Assembly: GCA_025055355.1 (NCBI GenBank)
Contig: JANWYM010000038.1
Coordinates: 1-15,181 of the forward strand
Direction of reading: 5' to 3'
Source of the DNA: Abditibacteriales bacterium
GTDB lineage: Bacteria; Armatimonadota; Abditibacteriia; Abditibacteriales; JANWYM01
DNA: 15,181 bases
Shown: positions 6,448 to 14,200 of the stretch, in pieces
Layout: the number at the start of each line of letters is the position of its first letter
How positions within the stretch are numbered: the stretch's first letter is position 1
Program-made: the position numbers and the translations under genes
The notes under the pieces: model-generated
Seen by the model: only the letters and a program-made list of their open reading frames with translations
Database searches by the model: none
What the model was told of the DNA's origin: nothing

Positions 6448-7233
6448 CTACCATACCGTTATTCCGTCGGGATACCAGACTTCTCCCATTGTGAGGGTGA
6501 GACCGTCTCGCGCTTGTGCCGCATGGAGGACGCGGCTCAGCAGGGTGGGAATACGCAGGACGCGTTCGGCGCGAGCGGAGGGCGCACTTGAAGACAACAG
6601 ATGCGCCACCGCTGCTTGGAGCAACGTTTGCGGTTCTTCGCTGCGAACGACTGCGCACAGCCATTGGCGAGCGCTTTCGCGGTTGGGCTGCGTGAGCGAG
6701 GCAAGGACCTCCACCGTTTGCACGCTCAGTTCCGTCAGCGGGTTGCCGTCTGCGAGCAGAGCGTTGACCTCCTCCCGCAAGAGAACGCGCGGCGGCGTCA
6801 GATACTCACAAGCAAGATAACGGGCGAACCCCTCGGTCAGTCCCTCGACGAGGTACGCCCGCAGAGAGCGCATGGTGGCATAGCGCGCGCCGTGCAGCAA
6901 TTCATGCAGCACACTGACCAGTCCATCTAAGTCGTTTACCTCGGAGAACCCATTCGTGACGGCTTGGGTCACCGAGGGCGGCAAGTAAATCGCGTGCGCC
7001 TCCGGCGAGTAAAACGGGCGCGGTATGCGCTGTCGCGTCCGTTTCCCCCGCGCGCGGCGCATCTCCTCCCATGTCTCAAAGTCAGCGAACCAGTGCACTT
7101 GCGGCAATCCGCGCGCATCGGCAAATCCCGCCTGCTCGTGGACCAACTCCATCAACATCGCGGCGTTGGTCGCGCGGTCGCCTGCAACGAGGCGCAGGCG
7201 CGATAGGGAAGATGTTGTCTGAACCTGAGTCAT
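6448..7233 (-). CDS. Putative zinc metalloprotease (HExxH, gluzincin-like)
   Basis: 261 aa, family not recognised. The zinc-binding HELLH motif (residues 110-114) is followed by VEGLTEGFARYLA, whose Glu134, 20 residues after the second His, is well placed as the third zinc ligand. This HExxH...E layout is typical of gluzincin peptidases. No signal peptide or membrane segment is visible, so it is probably cytoplasmic. The C-terminal half is a helical region of unknown role. The start at 7233 was preferred to upstream in-frame starts because AGGAG lies four bases before it and the upstream extension (to 7551) is intergenic and contains a palindromic repeat. It stands alone between xdhC and the GTPase operon. 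Function is inferred from the motif only. Confidence 0.75.
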   Translation of the reverse strand: MTQVQTTSSLSRLRLVAGDRATNAAMLMELVHEQAGFADARGLPQVHWFADFETWEEMRRARGKRTRQRIPRPFYSPEAHAIYLPPSVTQAVTNGFSEVNDLDGLVSVLHELLHGARYATMRSLRAYLVEGLTEGFARYLACEYLTPPRVLLREEVNALLADGNPLTELSVQTVEVLASLTQPNRESARQWLCAVVRSEEPQTLLQAAVAHLLSSSAPSARAERVLRIPTLLSRVLHAAQARDGLTLTMGEVWYPDGITVW

Positions 7234-7663
7234 CACTCCTACCCCTAAAACCCAGTTTGGGAAATCCTTCCTCGACAACAAACGCACCCACGGGAGGGCG
7301 ACGCTCCTGCGGAGCCTCGGTGCGGCTCGGCGGGAGCCCCGCCCTCCCGGTTGGTGATTTTCCGGCGGTCTGGTGTCCCAATCGCGACATGAATAACTCC
7401 CTTTTATTCTTTCGCCAGCCTGAGAGGAAATCACGGCGTGGCGCGAAAAATGAGGGCAGGGTGATGGTGTGATACCACTGATTGCATGGGCAGACGCGGA
7501 TGGGTTGAGGGTCGTATCCGCGCTTGTCCCTCCCACCAGCGGTATGCTCAAGGGGGCTGAGGCGGATGCTATGTCCTAACTGTCGGGCTTTGTGCCTGCG
7601 GAGCAGCGCGAACCCAAACGTTGCAGGGATAGGGGAGGGCGAAATGTAAAACTCAAGCCTCCC
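7234..7663. other. Intergenic region with a palindromic repeat
   Basis: 430 bp between two minus-strand genes. It holds the palindrome at 7291-7349. A minus-strand ATG at 7390 has a GGGAG ribosome site, but its frame runs through the palindrome and into the metalloprotease gene out of frame, so I do not call it. I see no convincing promoter, RNA gene or terminator elsewhere in the region. Confidence 0.6.
7291..7349. repeat. GC-rich palindromic repeat, intergenic copy
   Basis: Two 26-bp arms with four mismatches surround a 7-base centre (TCGGTGC), giving a near-perfect 59-bp hairpin. The arms begin and end with CGGGAGGGCG / CGCCCTCCCG. Its reverse complement aligns along its length with 10139-10201, which is inside a coding region, so this is a dispersed repeat family with at least two members here. 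Confidence 0.85.
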
Positions 7664-8653
7664 TCATACATGCAGTTCCACTATGTCCCCATCCCGCAGC
7701 ACGTGCGTCCGCTCCACACTTTGACCGGCAAACCGCGCTGACCCCCACACCCGCGCTTGCTTCAGTTTCTCCACAAAATCCTTATGCACCGCCGCCGCTA
7801 AGTCCAGCACGGTGCTGCCTTCTTTGAGAATGAACGGCACATCCATGTCGGGCTTCTGTCCGGGCGGCTTGCTGTAAACGCGGATGACGTGCAACACCTC
7901 CCAGGTGCGGCGGCGCAGTTCCTCTAAACCTTCGCCCGTCTGCGTCGAGACGGGAATCATCGGAAACTGCTCGGCATAAACCTCTCGTAGAATCTCCCAA
8001 CGGGCCTCGGCATCGGCGGCATCCCACTTGTTGCCCACCAGCAGCGTCCGCCGATACACCAGAATCGGCTCGCGCTCTGGGGGGATTTCCCCGCAGAGAA
8101 CGATCTTCTTCTCGCGCAGCCGACGCAGCACAACCTCCGTCTCATCCAGCCAATCATCACTCGCCAAGTTCGCCACCAGCAGACACCCATCGGCGCGGCG
8201 CAACAGGTCGCCCATCCAGCCCTCCATGTAATCAGCGCTAATGGGCGGCGTGTCCACCAACTGAATCTGCACGTTCTCGAACTCCATCATGCCCGGCAAG
8301 GGCATCTGCGTCGTGAACGGATAATCAGCAACCGTCGGATGCGCGTGCGTCATTCTCGCCACAATCGCCGACTTGCCCGCGTTGGGCGGACCGACAAGCA
8401 GCACCTGCCCTGCGCCCTGCCGCTCCACCCGCCACGGGGCGGCTTCGCGCTTCCCGCTGCGCCGCTGCTGCTCCTGCAGTTCTCTCAGTTTCGACAGCCG
8501 CCGCTTGAGGTCACCGCGCAGATGGTCAGTCCCCTTGTGCTTGGGGATCACCGCCATCATCTCCTCCAACGCGGCGATTTTGTCCTCAATCGTCACAGCC
8601 TCGCGGAAGCGCTCTTCAGCGGCCAGATAATCGGGAGTCAAATTCGCTGGCAT
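7664..8653 (-). CDS. DRG/Obg-like GTPase with C-terminal TGS domain
   Basis: 329 aa. An N-terminal helical region (1-75) is followed by the G domain: G1 GPPNAGKS (88-95), G2 Thr in YPFTT (111-115), G3 DTPP (134-137), G4 NKWD (208-211), G5 STQTG (236-240). A TGS domain ends the protein (about 270-329; VPFILKEGSTVLDLA...VLRDGDIVELHV). This order matches the DRG/Obg group of ribosome- or RNA-associated translation GTPases. G3 ends in Pro instead of the usual Gly; I believe related bacterial proteins share this, but have not checked. It is the last gene of a unit with two small upstream genes (18-bp and 17-bp gaps), and its own ribosome site (GAGGG, about 12 bases upstream) is distant, which suggests some coupling. 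Confidence 0.88.
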   Translation of the reverse strand: MPANLTPDYLAAEERFREAVTIEDKIAALEEMMAVIPKHKGTDHLRGDLKRRLSKLRELQEQQRRSGKREAAPWRVERQGAGQVLLVGPPNAGKSAIVARMTHAHPTVADYPFTTQMPLPGMMEFENVQIQLVDTPPISADYMEGWMGDLLRRADGCLLVANLASDDWLDETEVVLRRLREKKIVLCGEIPPEREPILVYRRTLLVGNKWDAADAEARWEILREVYAEQFPMIPVSTQTGEGLEELRRRTWEVLHVIRVYSKPPGQKPDMDVPFILKEGSTVLDLAAAVHKDFVEKLKQARVWGSARFAGQSVERTHVLRDGDIVELHV

Positions 8654-8671
8654 GAGGACATCACCCTCATC

Positions 8672-9055
8672 TCAAGGAATCGCAACGCCTCGGTGACGGA
8701 CCGCCTGCTTGATGCGTTCTAATTCCTCGGTGCGAACCCGTTTGGCAACCTGCCGAGAGGTATCGTTCAGGTAGTAGGCGTAATCGTTATTGTAGCGCAC
8801 ATCACGACCCAGCGCATACAGCATATTATAGTCGTCAAAAATGTGAGGAAGGCTGACTTGGATAAAGAGATTGCGCTCTCCGTGACTCTTGAAAGGCGTT
8901 CCACCCTCAGAGGCATTGAGAGCATCTATATAGTGGAGAGCCTCGTAGAATGTAGCGACCATATTCCAGCCCACGAACTCAGTCGTGTCCACATCTAAGA
9001 ATTGACTGAGACGGGCGTTATGCTGCGCCTGAAGAAGATGCTGTGCCTCGTCCAT
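8672..9055 (-). CDS. HEPN-like hypothetical protein
   Basis: 127 aa, helical throughout. The segment VGWNMVATFYEALHYIDA (28-45) followed by SHGERNLFI (57-65) resembles HEPN-fold proteins that carry a W...FY..LH helix and an HxxR motif (here His58-Arg61). HEPN proteins are often RNases or partners of nucleotidyltransferases. The canonical RxxxxH ribonuclease motif is not evident, so activity is uncertain. A GGAGG site overlaps the stop of the gene before it (about 13 bases before this ATG), indicating coupling. The GTPase gene follows after 18 bp. Confidence 0.55.
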   Translation of the reverse strand: MDEAQHLLQAQHNARLSQFLDVDTTEFVGWNMVATFYEALHYIDALNASEGGTPFKSHGERNLFIQVSLPHIFDDYNMLYALGRDVRYNNDYAYYLNDTSRQVAKRVRTEELERIKQAVRHRGVAIP

Positions 9056-9072
9056 TTGACCGTGATCTCCTC

Positions 9073-9417
9073 CTATTTCTGAGCGAGAATCCGAAAACCA
9101 GCGGCTGCTACATCTTGAGCGGTGCGGGGAGGATGCACCATCAGATGGTCAGGAAACGGCATACGCACCATATCGGGGTGACTGCGGATGGCATTCCCCC
9201 ATGTACGAACCACAGAGCGCATCGGGTCAAGTTCAAACACGGACATAACCGTCCGCACATACAACTGCTCGCCTCGCTTGTCGTAAAGCACCGCCTCCAC
9301 GAAATCATACTGCATCACCTCTTGCGCGAACGCCTGCAAAAAGGTCCGCTCCGAAGGCGTCAAGGTCGTAGCCTCCTCTTCGGTGGTCGGGACAAGGGTG
9401 TGATGACTCTCTGGCAT
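9073..9417 (-). CDS. Hypothetical protein, first gene of the GTPase unit
   Basis: 114 aa, not recognised. The middle has an alpha/beta look (FAQEVMQYDFVEAVLYD, then LYVRTVMSVFELDP), acidic at the N-terminus, with no signal peptide or membrane segment. It lacks the GS...DxD motif of nucleotidyltransferases, although the pairing with a HEPN-like gene invites that comparison. The start at 9417 has an AGGAG ribosome site and a good promoter upstream (9450-9478). The stop is followed directly by the ribosome site of the HEPN-like gene. Confidence 0.7.
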   Translation of the reverse strand: MPESHHTLVPTTEEEATTLTPSERTFLQAFAQEVMQYDFVEAVLYDKRGEQLYVRTVMSVFELDPMRSVVRTWGNAIRSHPDMVRMPFPDHLMVHPPRTAQDVAAAGFRILAQK

Positions 9418-9449
9418 AAGGCTCCTCTCCTCTCAACCGGGCTGCTTTC

Positions 9450-9478
9450 ATCATATCACCTTCGCCCAGAGAGCGCAA
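9450..9478 (-). promoter_or_regulatory. Sigma-70-type promoter of the 9417-7664 unit
   Basis: Minus strand: TTGCGC (9478-9473), 17-bp spacer, TATGAT (9455-9450), 32 bases before the first start codon. It lies in the divergent region shared with the plus-strand gene at 9543. Confidence 0.65.
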
Positions 9479-9542
9479 GCGAACGCGGAGGAAGTCCGTC
9501 GATCACAGCGAATGAGGCGGGACGAAGGGGGTTGACCTGACC

Positions 9543-10952
9543 ATGACCAAAACATTCTTAGTAGGCTCCGCCCGCGTGGATGTGACGCCGCCGCTGACGA
9601 TTCCCTATCTGGGCTTCACGCCGCGCCACGATTTCTTTCAGGGCGTGCACGACCCGCTCTACGCGAAGGCGGTTGTCGTCAGCGACGGCGATGACCGTGT
9701 GGCTCTCGTGGCGGTGGACGCGATCGGCTTTCGCAAGGACTTGATGGGAGCAGGGCGCGACTTCACCGCCGAGGTGCGGGCGCGGGTTCAGCAGCGAACG
9801 GGCATCGCGCCCGACCACGTGATGTTGAGCGCGACGCACGCCCACTCGACGCCAGAAACGATTGGGATTCGCCGCCTGCTTGACCACCCCGGCGCCGCTG
9901 CGTGGTTAGAGGTGTTCGCCGACCAACTGGCGTCCGCCGTAGCCATGGCGAATCGGAACGTGAAGCCCGCACGCCTGAAGCGCAGCACGTCGCAGGTGCA
10001 GGGGCTCTCATGGTCACGGCGCATCGTGGGCCGAGACGGCAAACTTTACTGGTGGGGCGACCGTCCGCCCGATGACGAAATCGCCGACTGGGGCGTGAAT
10101 GACCACGAGGTTGATGTGCTTTGCTTTGAGCCGCTCCAGGAGGGCGAGGCTTCCGCCGAGCCAAGCCGCACCGTCGGCTCCGCCGGAGCCTTACCCGCCC
10201 GCTCCGTTGTGCTCGTCAACTTCGCCTGCCACCCGACGACGGTGCAGGTGCAGCCGCTGGTCTCGGCGGACTTTCCCGGCGCGGCGACAACGCTGGTGGA
10301 AAATGCGGGGGTCGGCTGCGGCTTGTGCCTCTTCCTGCAGGGCGCGTGCGGGGACATCCGCGCCACGCGCACGGTGGACTTCGACGACGTGCGCCGACAG
10401 GGGCAACTGCTTGCCGGAGAAATCATCAAGCAACTCGCGTTGCTCAACGTGCCCGAGCATCCCGCAGTGCCGCCCGCTGTGAGCGCGGTCAGTGAAACCA
10501 TCCTCGTCCCCTCACGCCCGCTGCCGCCGCTGGCGCCGCTGGAAGAAGCCTACCTGAAAGCCAAGCGGGCTTATGAACAAGCGACGACGGACGAGGAACG
10601 TCGCCGCGCCGGGGGAGAACTGCTCCGCGCCGCTGAGCCCTACGAACGGGTGCGGCGCGGTGACGCTCCTGTGCCCGCGGAGATTCAGGTGCTGCGTCTC
10701 GGCGACGTCGCCCTCGTCGGCATCCCCGGCGAGCCGTTCTGCGCGATGGGGCTTGACCTGAAGCACAACGCCGCCGCCCCCCGCACCTTGTGTGTGGGCT
10801 ACACGAACGACTATCTCGGCTACATCGCCCCACCGTCCGCGTGGGAGAGGGGCGGCTACGAAGTCAGTCTGGGCACGTGGTCCATCGTCGGCGCGGAGGC
10901 GATGGAGAAGATGCTGGAAACGGCGAAGCGGCTGGTCAAGTCATCGCTATGA
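9543..10952 (+). CDS. Neutral/alkaline ceramidase N-terminal family hydrolase
   Basis: 469 aa. The opening GSARVDVTPP (8-17), the HDPLYAKAVV strand (36-45), SATHAHSTPE (96-105, with two His) and NFACHPTTV (about 226-234) are hallmarks of the non-lysosomal neutral ceramidase N-terminal domain, a zinc amidase fold. GACGD (about 266-270) and YTNDYLGYIAP (about 418-428) complete it. Bacterial relatives without the C-terminal ceramidase domain are often cytoplasmic and of unknown substrate; here the C-terminal domain and any signal peptide are absent, so ceramide is not a safe substrate call. Residues about 200-220 are encoded by an inserted palindromic repeat. The ATG has GGGGG about 10 bases upstream. 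It is divergent from the GTPase unit and convergent with the permease. Confidence 0.88.
   Translation: MTKTFLVGSARVDVTPPLTIPYLGFTPRHDFFQGVHDPLYAKAVVVSDGDDRVALVAVDAIGFRKDLMGAGRDFTAEVRARVQQRTGIAPDHVMLSATHAHSTPETIGIRRLLDHPGAAAWLEVFADQLASAVAMANRNVKPARLKRSTSQVQGLSWSRRIVGRDGKLYWWGDRPPDDEIADWGVNDHEVDVLCFEPLQEGEASAEPSRTVGSAGALPARSVVLVNFACHPTTVQVQPLVSADFPGAATTLVENAGVGCGLCLFLQGACGDIRATRTVDFDDVRRQGQLLAGEIIKQLALLNVPEHPAVPPAVSAVSETILVPSRPLPPLAPLEEAYLKAKRAYEQATTDEERRRAGGELLRAAEPYERVRRGDAPVPAEIQVLRLGDVALVGIPGEPFCAMGLDLKHNAAAPRTLCVGYTNDYLGYIAPPSAWERGGYEVSLGTWSIVGAEAMEKMLETAKRLVKSSL
10139..10201 (+). repeat. Palindromic repeat inside the ceramidase-family gene
   Basis: About 63 bp, the in-frame relative of the element at 7291-7349 (opposite orientation), encoding roughly GEASAEPSRTVGSAGALPAR. 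Alignment with the reverse complement of that copy runs through GGAGGGCG..GGCT.CCGCCGAGCC and GCACCG..GGCTCCGC.GGAGC with a few substitutions and a small insertion. It sits between two conserved strands of the enzyme, so it probably forms a surface loop. Confidence 0.8.
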
Positions 10953-11234
10953 TACCACCGCCCATCGCTCCCCTGTCGCTCGCTGATTAAACGTCCCTTG
11001 CTCCCCGCTGTGCGTTGCCGTCCGCGTCACCCCCTCTAACTCTCCCCCTTGTCAAGGGAGAGATGGAGGGGGTAGAGGCTGCCAGCCGTCAAGAGTTTGT
11101 TGAAGTCGTCGCAGATGTAAAGAGTCCGCTTGTTGGTGAGGTTGTCCGTCAAAGAGAGGCGATTGCCCACCGCTTCGCCACGGCGGCCCTCCGACGGTTG
11201 GCTGCGGCACCAGGATGTTACCTTTGATCATCTT
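10953..11234. other. Convergent intergenic region
   Basis: 282 bp between the ends of the ceramidase-family gene and the permease. It holds the hairpin at 11030-11072. A minus-strand frame of 44 codons (GTG 11170 to stop 11036) reads protein-like (LSLTDNLTNKRTLYICDDFN) but has no ribosome site and may be a gene remnant or repeat. No RNA gene seen. Confidence 0.5.
11030..11072. repeat. Purine/pyrimidine hairpin repeat between convergent genes
   Basis: CCCCCTCTAACTCTCCC and GGGAGAGATGGAGGGGG form 17-bp arms with one mismatch and one G-T, around a 9-base loop. The style (translating as LTLPLVKGEMEGV) is a common dispersed bacterial repeat. It could end transcription from both sides, but no T-run follows. 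Confidence 0.7.
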
Positions 11235-14200
11235 TTAAGCGCTCATGGACATTGGCTGGGTCAGCATCTCCTCCGCCCGCTGCTCATACTCCAACTTCGA
11301 GGCGGGGCTGATGGTGCGCCATATCAGGAACTGCTTGCGCAGCGTGTTGAGGAAGAGCCAGTTGGTTTTCTTCCAGGAGTTGACGTCGCCGGATTCGCGG
11401 GTGAGGTGGAGGACGATCTCGAAGACGTGCCCTTCTTCAGCGGGGGTCATGCGCAGGTCCAGCCATTGGCTCACGCCCAAGTCGTAAGGCGCAAGCCAGA
11501 GCCGCATCGTGATGGAGTAACCCCTGCCTAAATCCGTCTCGAACGAGTCGAAGTGGACGGCGTCGGTGTAGAACTCGCCGCCGGTGTAGTCCACGTAGGC
11601 TTCAAAGAACTCGACGAGGAACGCGCAGCAGGCTTTGGCGTGCCCGCCGGTGAGCATGAAGGGCATTCGGATGTCCATGCGGTCGCCGTCGGGTTCGGGC
11701 AGCCGCCATTTGCGTTCGACGTCGGGCACGGCGATTTGCGCGGCTTTGCGGGCGGGATACATCGTCGAAACGATGACGGTCGCGACGATGATGATGGTGA
11801 CACCGACCGCGCTGAATGAGGAGTAGTTGAGCGTCAGCACGGAGAGCAACTCCCATTCGCTCAACACCTTCGTCGTCACCTGTCCTAACAGGTAGCCCAA
11901 AATCGCGCCGATGTTGGCATAGACACAGGACTCGGCGAGGAACAGCGTCGAAATGTGGACGGGCGCGAGACCGACCGCGCTGAAGATGCCGATCTCTTTG
12001 GTGCGTTCGTAGACCGCGCCTAACATCGTGTTGAGCACGATGAGCGCGGCGATAAGAATGGGCATGAACACGCTCTCCAACCCGCCGAACGCGGACAGCC
12101 CAATCGCGCTGTAAAGGTAGGTCTTACCGCCCGCGTCCCCCGGCGTAGCCGTCGCGGCGGGACCCGGTCCTATGCCCGCATACATGCTGAGAGCGTAGCG
12201 CTGCACCAACTGGTTCACGGTGTCCGTGACCTTCTGCGGGTCGTCGAACTTGAGGGCGATGGAGCGCAGCGTGCCGCCCATGTTCATCGCTGTCGCGTAG
12301 GGAATGATGACGGTGTTGGAAATCTGAAAATGCGTGTATTCCTGCAGCAGTGTGGACTCGCTCGTCTTGCCCAACTGTAACCGCTTCTGTCGCTGCTGCT
12401 TGAGTTCCTCCAACACTTCGGGTTTCAGTTGCGCGTAGTCCACCGGCATCAGCGGTTCGCCGTCCAAGTCCTTCAAGTTCTCGAATGTGGCTTCCTTTTT
12501 GAGCGAGGGCTTTTCTTCTTTGTCCACCGCGCTTTTGATTTGCGGGAAAAGAGCGGTCACGTCAGCAGCGGCAACGTGCGTGAGGTCGGCGATTTTCTTC
12601 TGCGCCTCGGCGTCGTCCTTCGCTTCCTTCACTGCCTTCACCACCGCGTCCCACTGCGCCACCACGCGCGACATCGCGCTCGGCTCGCGCACGATGCCGA
12701 TGACCGCAAAAGGTGTGCCGTAAATCTTAACCTGTGGGGGTTGAGGGTTAGAACCCTTAACCCTGAACCCCAAACCCTTGGGCTGGACGCCCAGCGCCTT
12801 CGCCACAGACTCCGGCAGAATCACCACATACTGGTCTGCGGGCGTGAACCATCGTCCGGCGACCAGCGTTGACCTGACGTTCAGAACGTGCTGCTCTTGG
12901 GGGGACAAGCCGATGATGCCGTTGACGGTGTATTTTTTGCCGTCGGCTTCCACGTCAATCTGCGCCCGCTTGTCGTAGTTCTCCGACGAGATCCAGGCGC
13001 GCGGGGAGACAATCGCTGCCTTGCCGAACTCGTTGGCGATGGCGGCGTAGGACGGCTCTTTCAGCGGCGACCAGACTTTGTCGCGAATCATGATGCCCGT
13101 GTAGGCTGGCGGGCGTCCGAGGTCAATCTGATTTTTGCGCAAGTAGGACTTGACGGAGGTAAAGGACAGCACGGTGAATGTGAGCAGAACGAGCGTGATG
13201 CAAGTCAACGCCGTCCGCATCTTACGACGACGCATGTTGGCAATGCCGAGGTTGAACGCCGCCGTCATCGCGCTGATGCGCCCCACGTCGGCGGTGTGGA
13301 TGCCGCTCGCTTCCTGCTTGAGTTTTTCGAGTTGCTCGTTGAACTTCGCCGTCACGATGAAGATGACCACGCACGCCAGCGTCAAGATGATGAACGCCAG
13401 CAGGATGATGACCGGGGCGACTTTGAGTTCAAACGCGGGATGTACGTAGCGCAGCATGATGAACACGGCGAGAAACATGCCCACCGTTCCTGCGATTTGC
13501 TTGTAGATGTTGGGGAAGGCGAAGACAAGCCGCTCCATGAAATACGCAAACGGCAGCAGCAAGGCGAGATAGAAGAGAACGCCTTTCACCACGTCCAGCG
13601 CGGTGCTTTGCACGTCGGGGTAGGCGTGCGATTCGTAAGCCCACGCTGCGCGCGCCGCTGCGATGGCGAGGTCGTAACGCTTCCCCGCCAGATGCTTGAG
13701 CGCCGAGTCCAACTCCGCCTTCGCCAATTGGTGCAAACTCTCCAGCCGCTCGTTGATGATTTTGTGCCGCCGCAGTTCCGCCATGCGCGACTCGTCCAGA
13801 TTGTAAATGTCCCGCGCCGCTTGCAGCGGCGTCAGGGGAATGCTCTTCATTTCGTCAACGGAAAACCCCACGCCCTCTGGGTGTAGGGTTGAACCCTTAA
13901 ACCGGAACCCTGAACTCTTGGACTCGTCAGGCTGCGTGTTGATGAGCATGAGGCGGATGCCGAGCAGCCCCATGCCCATCGTGATCTTGAGGCGTGCGCC
14001 GGGCAGGGCGTAAATGACGGCGCAGGGTTCGACGTAAGAGAGGCTGTCGCCGCCGCCCGTCGGCCCTGCCGTGGCAGACTCGGACACGGGCGGAGAGTAG
14101 CCGAAGGAAATGGGCTCGGTGTGCGACTTGGCGTCGTAGACGTGAATCTGCTCCAGCGTCTCGAAGTATCGCTCGTCCACGAGGTCGAACAGGCTCAACG

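Noticed and set aside
7082..7551. Upstream extensions and an overlapping frame before the metalloprotease (starts at 7551 and 7390)
   Set aside because: They translate intergenic DNA and the palindromic repeat; the ATG at 7233 has a proper ribosome site and begins the family-like sequence.
11036..11170. Minus-strand 44-codon frame downstream of the permease as a real gene
   Set aside because: Protein-like composition but only a GTG start without ribosome site, and its end lies in the hairpin repeat; kept only as a possible remnant.
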